A DNA stretch of 64,000 nt from JAFAZJ01 sp964437145 (GTDB lineage Bacteria; Pseudomonadota; Alphaproteobacteria; Reyranellales; Reyranellaceae). The notes beneath the pieces were generated by a model that was not told the DNA's origin, searched no databases, and saw only the letters and a program-made list of their open reading frames with translations. Numbering within the stretch: the stretch's first letter is position 1; the number at the start of each line of letters is the position of its first letter. The translations under genes and the position numbers were made by a program. Below, one piece after another: positions 16,524-25,300 of the stretch. Location of the stretch: positions 8,807 through 72,806 of the forward strand of contig CAYTFW010000008.1 of NCBI GenBank assembly GCA_964437145.1, in the 5' to 3' direction.

Positions 16524-17888
16524 CTATCGCGATGGCTTCGCCTGGGCGGCACGCTGGCGCCAGCCGCGGGGCAAATCGGGTGTGGCGCCGGAGTCGGCCG
16601 GTGCGGGCGCCGGCGCCGGCGCCGCAGCGGCCCGGTGCAACGCCGCCGAAGCGCAGACTGCCAGCGTGAACAGGTAGTAGTGCAGCGCATAGAAGGCGAT
16701 GCCGACGAAGGCCGCGCCGGCCATGAAGATCAGTATGCTGTGGCTCAGCGCACGAGCGAGCTCGCCGAGCCATTCGAGATCCGGCCTGTCCCGCACTTGG
16801 CGCCGGATGCGTCGCATGTCGAGAAAGAAAACGGCGAAAATGGCGGAAAAGATGGCGAAGCCGACCCAGCCGTGCTCGCCCAGCACCTCGAAATAGATGC
16901 TGTGGAAGGCGCGGCCTGTCTCGACGATATCTCGCCCGTCCGCCACGCGATACTCGAAGCGGTTGCCGAGATAAGCCATGAAACCGGCGCCGGCCGGATG
17001 GCGGTTGGCGAGGTCGATGGTCCAGCCCCAGACCACCAGGCGTGTAGTCGCGCTCTGGTCCTGGCGCGGCTCGAAGGTTGTCGAGATGCGCGCCAGCCAG
17101 GAATCGCCCATCAGCGGCACGACGGCGACGGCCGCGGCGGCCACCACGACCGCCGCCATCAGCTTACGACGGGATTGCCACCAGGTCAGCGCCGCCCAAA
17201 CGACGCAGGCGATCAACGCCGCCCGCGCAAAGGTGCCGAAGGCGCCGATGACTGCGATGCCCGGCGCCGCCAGATAGGCCCAACGCAGCAGGCCCCGAGC
17301 CGGCACCAGCAGAGAATGGCGCCGCAGATATGCGACCAGCGGCAGGCAGGCGAAGGCATAGGTGCTCAGGGTGCTACCCTCCGCACCCCAGTGGTCGCCG
17401 CTTACCAACCCCAATGCACGGTCGTAGCCGCCGCCGCTGATGGCCGTTTTGATGGCGAAAGGCAGCACGTTCGAGGCGATGCAGAACAGGATGACGAACA
17501 GCGCCGCTTCTATCTGGATGCGGGAGCGGAAGACAAACGGCAGCAGCGCGGTGAACACGATGGTCTTGAAGGCCCAGTCCCACTTCCACCAGGCGGAGGT
17601 GGGGAAATGTGCCCAGGTCGTTGTCAGGGTGATCCAACCTGCCCAGACGAACAACAGAGCGGTCAGCAGACCAAGCCGCGGCGGGTCCTTACGGTCCAGC
17701 GTCAGATACGCGCCGACCGTCAGTGCCGCCGTGGTCAGGGAGAAGGGGAGCAGCTTGCCAATCGTCGGTGCGACGTCCTGTGGCCGGAACAGGTCCACCC
17801 AAACATAGGCGAGCGCCATGACGAAGGGCGCCAAGCATCCCAGGGCGATCATCGCCCCCCAGCAGCCGAAAATGAACAGGCCCTGCAT
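16524..17888 (-). CDS. O-antigen ligase/polymerase-type membrane protein (exosortase-A-associated O-ligase-like)
   Basis: This 454-residue membrane protein has about ten to twelve hydrophobic segments. A Wzy_C/WaaL-type core sits in the second half, with GTFARAALIACVVWAALTWW and a large periplasmic loop bearing RAFHSIYFEVLGEHGWVGF. That His-Glu-His loop motif is shared by ligases and polymerases. The N-terminal part (WVDLFRPQDVAP, WITLTTTWAHFP, WKWDWAFKTIVF) recalls the DUF5935 half of the putative O-glycosylation ligases of exosortase-A systems (TIGR03097 type). It would polymerise or attach lipid-linked glycan in the periplasm. ATG 17888 is chosen over a longer frame because it opens directly into the first helix. 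A 42-residue membrane peptide gene lies 13 bases upstream. Confidence 0.8.
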   Translation of the reverse strand: MQGLFIFGCWGAMIALGCLAPFVMALAYVWVDLFRPQDVAPTIGKLLPFSLTTAALTVGAYLTLDRKDPPRLGLLTALLFVWAGWITLTTTWAHFPTSAWWKWDWAFKTIVFTALLPFVFRSRIQIEAALFVILFCIASNVLPFAIKTAISGGGYDRALGLVSGDHWGAEGSTLSTYAFACLPLVAYLRRHSLLVPARGLLRWAYLAAPGIAVIGAFGTFARAALIACVVWAALTWWQSRRKLMAAVVVAAAAVAVVPLMGDSWLARISTTFEPRQDQSATTRLVVWGWTIDLANRHPAGAGFMAYLGNRFEYRVADGRDIVETGRAFHSIYFEVLGEHGWVGFAIFSAIFAVFFLDMRRIRRQVRDRPDLEWLGELARALSHSILIFMAGAAFVGIAFYALHYYLFTLAVCASAALHRAAAAPAPAPAPADSGATPDLPRGWRQRAAQAKPSR

Positions 17889-17901
17889 TGGCGCGGCTCG
17901 C

Positions 17902-18030
17902 CTAGCGCCGCTCGCGCGGTGGGGGCGCCGCGTCGTGTCGGGCCGCATTCCGGCGCTCCATAAGGACCGCGCGGATCGCGACGGCGACGACACCGCCGCA
18001 GGTTAGCAGGATGACAAGACTGTCGATCAT
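17902..18030 (-). CDS. Small single-span membrane protein (42 aa)
   Basis: An unannotated-size frame starts at ATG 18030 and ends at TAG 17902. It encodes 42 residues. The first 22 form one hydrophobic helix (MIDSLVILLTCGGVVAVAIR), followed by a basic, proline-rich tail with ERR repeats. It precedes the ligase/polymerase gene by 13 bases on the same strand, so the two should be co-transcribed. The ribosome site (GAAG) is modest. It could be a small accessory subunit of the membrane ligase; no family is recognised. Confidence 0.45.
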   Translation of the reverse strand: MIDSLVILLTCGGVVAVAIRAVLMERRNAARHDAAPPPRERR

Positions 18031-18105
18031 GTCTTCGTTTCGACGCGGAACGACGGCAAACAAAAGCGCGACGCCGCGCTGATTCCAGACCTTTTGACTT
18101 TATCT

Positions 18106-18168
18106 CTCAACTGACTACCAGTGATTTCTTAGCTAGCGGCCAACACATTCCGTATTACCTCAACTGAG
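18106..18168. promoter_or_regulatory. Two CTCAACTGAG-type motifs upstream of the ligase unit
   Basis: CTCAACTGAC at 18106-18115 and CTCAACTGAG at 18159-18168 share a CTCA-N2-TGAG inverted-repeat core. They lie 76 and 129 bases before the small membrane gene. The same motif recurs in front of the giant gene, so the two divergent units may share a regulator. Confidence 0.4.
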
Positions 18169-18289
18169 CGCGGAAGTGGACCGAGTGGCGCCTGGCGAAG
18201 CGAGGCGTGACAGAGCAAGTCCTCTCCGTAGCGGGAAAGCCTGATCGGGCAACTTCTCACAGATGTACAGATGACCGCGAAGAGAAGGG

Positions 18290-18720
18290 ATGTCGAGGGC
18301 TTCGAGGCAGAATCGCCTGGCTCTGAGCCAGGATGCGGTCACCGATTTGTGGATTCGGTTGGCGCGCTCGAGTTCGCGGGTGGATCGACGGGCGCCAGGA
18401 AGAATCCGATTGAAGGCCGAAGTGGGTTGAAGGCCGGCGCCACCGCGGGTGCGTGTCTGGCCGGCGCGGGATTAGCGGAGTTCGGTGCCTGGCGTAGTTG
18501 TCCGCCCCGAGGTGGAGTTCCAGGTCGCTCGGCACGCAGATCTCGCTCCGAGGCTGGCGACGGAAAAGCGCAGTTCATGCGCGTCGCGGATGTAGCGGGC
18601 ATCCCGGGCGACGGCGGCGAGGGGCAAGTGATGCGGCGACCAGTCAACCGTCGTTCGCCGGAGCCGATAACAAGGACCACCGCCTCCGGCCGCTCCCATA
18701 AGGCAATCCAAATAGAACGG
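18290..18720 (-). mobile_element. Degenerate IS630-family transposase remnant
   Basis: Read on the minus strand, the segment around 18540-18440 gives VPSDLELHLGADNYARHRTP and then HPRWRR. This closely follows the DDE-domain block VPxDLxxHLxxDNYATHKTP...RHPRW of IS630 transposases. In another frame, 18400-18350 gives RRSTRELERANR, like the downstream R.STRELE.AIR block. The pieces are in different frames with stops between them, and no intact transposase exists. Terminal inverted repeats were not identified, so the boundaries are approximate. Confidence 0.5.
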
Positions 18721-19129
18721 CCGGTTCGGGATTGGTACCTCGGCAAGGCGACTGTCGAAGCGCCGATAAGCTCGCCTTAGCCCACCAGTGGTGTTATCAG
18801 ATCCACTGCAACTACTAGTCCTTGTGTGGACTGCCTCACCGGCTTATCGGCCGGTTGGAAAGATGGAGCGAAATTCTGAGTTTTCGGACGCTGATCGGGC
18901 GGCCGCAATCGGACTGCGCTGGGCCCTGATCATCTCCAGGTGTGTCTTCCGCGCAACAGAAATATCGCAGGTCGGAATTATGGCGCAACCGCCACGATCT
19001 GGATGCGGGGATTAGGAGGACAAACCGCCGATCACACCGTCGTTTCGGTGCAGGCGATGGTCGCTAGGGGGCGGCGGCACGTCAAACCCAACTATTTAAT
19101 GTTTCTATTCAATTGAATAATTGAATTTT

Positions 19130-19283
19130 CTCAACTAAGCTCTGAATATTCTCTACGAGTTGATCAAGTTCATTTATTTCAAACGATCTTAACTACATCA
19201 TTCGATTGTACTACCTCAACCGAGCCTCACTACCCCGACTGAGCTTATTTTTGCCTCAATCGAGCTTAATTACGTCGGCCGAG
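19130..19283. promoter_or_regulatory. Cluster of palindromic motifs in AT-rich promoter region of the giant gene
   Basis: CTCAACTAAG (19130-19139), CTCAACCGAG (19215-19224), CCCGACTGAG (19234-19243), CTCAATCGAG (19255-19264) and GTCGGCCGAG (19274-19283) follow one consensus. The last four each continue with C and are spaced 19, 21 and 19 bases apart, about two helical turns. They lie about 115-185 bases before the GTG start at 19400. This looks like a cooperative operator array. Confidence 0.45.
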
Positions 19284-19399
19284 CAAATTCCCTTAACCCG
19301 AGCCAAGGAGTGTGCCGCGAAGCGCCCTTCACCTCCCCCGAGGGGTGCATATGACCCAGGAATTAAGCCACGGCAGAGGCATTAGCAGGGAGATCGAGC

Positions 19400-22300
19400 G
19401 TGGATTTCAGCCTTCAAAACGCAGCAACGGCCAATAGCGCCACACAATACATCCGTTTTAATCAGATTTTCGCCAAGGGGGACCTGCCCCAGGGCCAATC
19501 GCTTAGCGCCGTGGTCGGCACGCAGACCGTGCCGCTACAGATGGACGTGCTGACCCGCTACGACGACGGTTCGGTGAAGTCGGCCATCCTGACGATGGCC
19601 GCGCCGACTGTCGCCGCAGGCGCCACGATCGACGGCACCCTGGTGGTGGGTGGCCCTGCGGCGGGGGCAGCCATCGCGGCCAATGCGGCGTTGGCGCAAG
19701 GCTATGATCTTGCGGTCAACATGAATATATCGGGCTTCGGCGCGACGACGATCAATGCCGCGCAGCAGCTCGCCAATGCCGTCGCCAGTGGCGATTTCGA
19801 GGTTCTCCGCCAGGGTCCGTTGGCGACCGAAATTCGCTTCGACGTGGCGATTACCCGCGCGCTGCGCCTCACCTTCGACGGCGTCACCTATGCCGACGGN
19901 NNNNNNNNNGCGGCGTCACCAGCTTCAGCAAGACCAACCTGACGCAGCACCAATTCCAGGTCTGGGCGCAGGACGTCACCCAGGACAGCAGTGCCCGGCA
20001 GACGCTGAATGTCCGGCATGACATCGACTACCTGCAGCAGACCGGCGCCATCTGGAGCTACGACCTCACCGCCTCGGTGGGCGCGGCGCCCTCGGTGCCA
20101 GCGGGCTGGACCAACGTGCTCGGCGTCAACGGGTTTAACCAGTACATGCCGACCACCGGCGGGCGGCCCGACATCGGCCCGACCACCGCGACGAATGCGC
20201 ATTGGCTGATCACGCAAGATGCTTCATCCGCGACCTACGCGCTCGCCCAGGCGCAGGCCGCGGGTAGCATTCCCTGGCATTACTACGACACGGCGAAAGG
20301 CCATTACCTCTCGGTCACGGACTATCCCACGCTGTGGATCGACCCGCGTGGCGACGTCAGACCGACCCAGATCGACAGTGGCCAATCGGGCTGGACCACC
20401 GATCGCGCGCACACCCCCGACGTTTCCTACGTCGCCTGGCTGCTGACCGGCGACCGCTACCATCTCGACATGCTGAACGCCCAGGCCTCCTGGGTGATCG
20501 CCAACACCTGGAGCGCGCCGCGGCAGGACGCGGATGGCATCCTCGTCAATGGGATCGATCAAGAGCGCGAGCAGGCATGGTCGCTACGCACGGTGCAGGA
20601 AGCCGCCTACGCCAATCCCGACGGCTCCTACGAGAAGGCGTATTTCACGCAGATCGCGAATAACAACTGGGCCTGGCTGCGCGCCCACACGGTGACGCTC
20701 ACCGCCGCCCAGGGCGAGGTCCACGGCTATATCGAAGGCGACGGTCGCGACATCACGGTGACGCCACCCTGGCAGCAGGACTTCTTCGCCAGCACCAGCG
20801 CCCTCGCCGCGCTGCACGGCAACGCCGATGCGCGTGCCGTGCTGAAGTGGCAGGCGAATTTCCTGAGCGGGCGCTTCCTGTCGCCCGACATCGATCCCGA
20901 TGCCGGCGCCGGCTACCTCTTGAACGTCTATAACAACAACGGCGTGCCTTTGACCACCTGGGCCGCGGTGAGGGCGGCCACGATCGCCGCCGGAAACTAC
21001 GCGACCAGTCCGACCGAAGGCTACTATTCGGCGCTCGCCGCCATGAGCAACGCCAACATCATCACCGTGTTCGCCGGCGGAGAGGACCCCACCGACCACC
21101 GCGTCGCGGCCGATGCGATGCGCGCCTATGGCTGGATCCTGGGCTCCGGCAGCCAGGATCTGCGCGCTGATCTTCAATACCAGATCGCTCCGCGCATGGC
21201 CGACGGCACGCAGATCGGCGTCACGGAAATGCGCGTCGTGGCCCCCACGGCGCAGAACACCACGCTCACCTTCACCGGCAACAACGTCTTCGTCTATGAC
21301 AAGGGCGTCGGCCGCACCACGCTGATCGGCACGACCGGCGCTGACGTGCTGATCGACAATTCGACCGGTGGCGGCGACCGGCTGGACGGCCGGGCCGGCG
21401 ACGACTATCTGATCGGCGGCACCGGCACCAATGTCTTCGCGCCGGGCGACGGGCAGGACTACGCCCTGATCCGCGGCGGCGCGGCGCGCGTCGAGGTCAA
21501 CGCCCAGAGCCCTGGACGGATCGAGATCGAGGGCTTTCGGCCTGGCACGGACATCATCGCGCTGACCGGCTCGGCCTCGCTCACCGCAGTGCTCGCCTCG
21601 GCCCGCTCGGACGGGTATGGCGGCACGCTGCTGACCATCTCGCCCACACGAACCATCCGGCTGAACGGCCTTGCGCCGTCCAGCGTCACCGCGGGCATGT
21701 TCGACGTCAGCGGCACCAACCAGGCCGACATCATTCAGGGCACCAACGGGGCGGACACGCTGGTCGGCACCACCGCCGCCGAGATGCTGCTCGGCTTGGC
21801 CGGTAACGACTCGCTGTTCGGCGGCCTGGGCAACGACATACTGGACGGCGGCGCCGGCAACGATGTCATCGACGGCGGCTCGGGTTCCGACGTGGCCGCG
21901 TTCTCCGGCAACTGGAGCGCCTACACGATCACGGAGTCCGGCGGGACGACGACCCTGGTCGGTCCCGATGGCACGGACCGGGTCAGCGGCGTCGAGCAGT
22001 TCCAGTTCGCCAACGGCACCTTCGCGGCGGCCGCGATCGTCAACGACGCGCCGAACGCGACCAACGACACCAACGGTAGCGATACAGTGCGCGAGGGCGG
22101 CACCGGCGACGTCACCGGCGATCCGTCGGCGTCGGGCAATGTGCTGACCAACGACAGCGATGCCGACACGCCGCTGGGCGATACCTTGACCGTGACCGGC
22201 GTGTCGAGCGTGAGCGAAGGCACCACCGGGACGCCGGGATCGGCGTTGATCGGCAAGTACGGCAGCCTGACGCTCAATGCCAACGGCACCTGGACCTACA

Positions 22301-25300
22301 CGCTCAACAACGCCGATGCCGACACCCAGGCGCTGGTGTCGGGCACGTCGGGTCAGGACGTGTTCTCCTACACGGTCAGAGATGTGCGCGGCGCGACCGA
22401 TACCGCGCAACTCACCGTCACAGTCGCCGGCGCCAACGACGGGGCCGGGGCGTCGACCACCCTCAATGTCGGGGCCGGGCAGACCTATTCGACGCTGGCC
22501 GCGGCCGTCGCCGCCTCGCGTGACGGCGACACCATCGCCGTGCAAGCCGGCACCTATGTGAACGACTTCGCGACGATCACCAAGAAGATCACCATCGTCG
22601 GTGTCGGTGGCATGGCGAACTTCGTCGCCACCGTGCCGCCACCCAACGGCAAGGGCATCCTCGTCACGCAGACCGACGTGACGATCCAGAATCTGAGCTT
22701 CTCCGGCGCGGCCGTGGCCGACATGAACGGCGCGGGCATCCGCTACGAGGGCGGCAACCTGGTCGTCATCGACAGCTATTTCCACAACAATCAGAACGGC
22801 ATCCTGGGGAACGCCAGCCCCACCGGCACGATCCGCATCACCGGTTCGGAGTTCGCCAACAACGGCGCCGGCGATGGCTTTTCGCACAACTTCTATGTCA
22901 ATGACCTCGCCTCGCTGGTCATCGACGACAGCTACTTCCACGACGCCGATGTCGGCCACCAGATCAAGAGCCGCGCCCAATCCACCACCATCACCAATAC
23001 CCGCATCTATGATGGCACCGGCACGGGTAGCTACAGCATCGACATTCCCAATGGCGGCGTGGCCGTCATTCGCGACAACGTGATCCAGCAGGGGCAGAAT
23101 TCGGACAACCCCGCCATCATTCACTTCGGTGGCGAAGGCACGGCCTATCCCGGCTCCAGCCTCACCATCGCCAACAACGTGGTGGTCAATGACCTGACCG
23201 GCAGCCCCAGTGTGCGCCTGCTGTCCAACGCCACGACCGTTACCGGCGCGATTTCCGGCAACAGCGTCTATGGCCTCACTGCGGGCCAGATCGCATCGGG
23301 CCCGGCGAACGTCTCGGGCACGATCACCCTGTCCACGCGCCCCACGCTCGATACCAGCTCACCCTGGCTCGGTGGCGGTACCAATACCATCCAGGGTACC
23401 AACGGGGCCGACACGCTCGTGGGCACCGCCAGCGCCGAGACGCTGCTCGGTTTGGACGGCGCCGACACGCTCGACGGTGGCGACGGCGCCGACAGACTCG
23501 TCGGCGGGGCCGGCAACGACGTCATTGTCGGCGGCGCGGGCAATGACGTGGCCGTGTTCACCGGCAACTGGAGCGCCTACACGATCACGGAGTCCGGCGG
23601 GACGACGACCCTGGTCGGTCCCGATGGCACGGACCGGGTCAGCGGCGTCGAGCAGTTCCAGTTCGCCAACGGCACCTTCGCGGCGGCCGCGATCGTCAAC
23701 GACGCGCCGAACGCGACCAACGACACCAACGGTAGCGATACAGTGCGCGAGGGCGGCACCGGCGACGTCACCGGCGATCCGTCGGCGTCGGGCAATGTGC
23801 TGACCAACGACAGCGATGCCGACACGCCGCTGGGCGATACCTTGACCGTGACCGGCGTGTCGAGCGTGAGCGAAGGCACCACCGGGACGCCGGGATCGGC
23901 GTTGATCGGCAAGTACGGCAGCCTGACGCTCAATGCCAACGGCACCTGGACCTACACGCTCAACAACGCCGATGCCGACACCCAGGCGCTGGTGTCGGGC
24001 ACGTCGGGTCAGGACGTGTTCTCCTACACGGTCAGAGATGTGCGCGGCGCGACCGATACCGCGCAGCTCACCATCACCATCGCCGGCGCCAACGATCCGG
24101 GCGGGGCGGCGCCGGATACCAACACCGGCGACCCGGTCAGCGAGGCCGGCGTCAACCCCGGCAACACGGCGTTCGCCGGCGATCCCTCGGCGACCGGCAA
24201 CGTGCTGACCAACGATACCGGCACCTCCAAGACGGTGACCACGACCGGCACGTTCACCGGAACCTATGGCACGCTGAGCCTGGCCGCCGATGGCACCTGG
24301 GCGTACGCGCTCAATAACCCCGACGCTGACACGCAGGCGCTGCGGCAGGGCCAGTCCGTCGCCGACGTGTTCACCTACACGATGCGCGACGGCGCCGGTG
24401 TGAGCTCGTCGTCGACCCTGTCGGTGACGATCACCGGCACCAACGACGCGCCGGTCGCGGTGGCGAACACCAACGCCGGCGACGCGGTCAGCGAGGCCGG
24501 CGTCAACCCGGGCAACACGACGTTCGCCGGCGACGCCTCGGCCACCGGCAACGTGCTGACCAACGACACCGACGTCGACGCGGNNNNNNNNNNNNNNNNN
24601 NNNNNNNNNNNNNNNNNNNNNNNNNNNNNNNNNNNNNNNNNNNNNNNNNNNNNNNNNNNNNNNNNNNNNNNNNNNNNNNNNNNGCGACACCAAGACGGTG
24701 ACCACGACCGGCTCGTTCACCGGCACCTACGGCACGCTCAGCCTGTCGGCCAATGGCGCCTGGACCTACACGCTCAACAACGCCGATGCCGATACGCAAG
24801 CGCTGACGCAGGGCCAGTCCGTGGCCGACGTGTTCAACTACACGATGCGGGACGCGTCCGGCGCGACCTCGTCGTCGACCCTGAGCATCACCATCACCGG
24901 CACCAACGACGCGCCGGTGGCGGTGGCCGACACCAACGCCGGCGACGTGGTCAGCGAGAGCGGCGTCAACCCCGGCAACACCGCGTTCGCTGGCGACGCT
25001 ACGGCCGCTGGCAACGTGCTGACCAACGATACCGACGTGGAGGCGGGCGACACCAAGACGGTGACCACGACCGGCTCGTTCACCGGCACCTACGGCACGC
25101 TGAGCCTGGCGGCCAACGGCGCCTGGACGTACACGCTCAACAACGCCGATGCCGACACGCAGGGGCTGCGGCAGGGCCAGTCCGTGGCCGACGTGTTCAA
25201 CTACACGATGCGGGACACGTCTGGCGCGACCTCGTCGTCGACTCTGAGCATCACCATCACCGGCACCAACGACGCGCCGGTGGCGGTGGCCGACACCGTG

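Larger units (their letters stand above)
18031..19399. other. Long divergent intergenic region with IS relic and repeated motifs
   Basis: These 1369 bases separate the ligase unit (leftward) from the giant gene (rightward). They hold an IS630 transposase relic (about 18290-18720), palindromic CTCAACTGAG-like motifs at both ends, and an AT-rich tract (about 19090-19270) that stands out from the GC-rich surroundings and probably contains promoter elements. No intact gene is visible. The longest rightward frame (18271-18780) is opposite the transposase relic and looks like its shadow. Confidence 0.6.

Noticed and set aside
16635..17963. 442-codon plus-strand open frame
   Set aside because: Antisense to the ligase gene; rich in Arg, Asp and Gln with no hydrophobic or domain pattern.
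18271..18780. 169-codon plus-strand open frame in the 18-19 kb intergenic region
   Set aside because: It lies opposite the IS630 transposase relic and shows no similarity or ribosome site of note.
20584..23124. 846-codon open frame on the minus strand inside the giant gene
   Set aside because: It is a shadow of the GC-rich RTX/VCBS coding repeats; composition is Val/Gly/Arg/Asp-rich and without domain features, and the plus-strand frame is clearly real.
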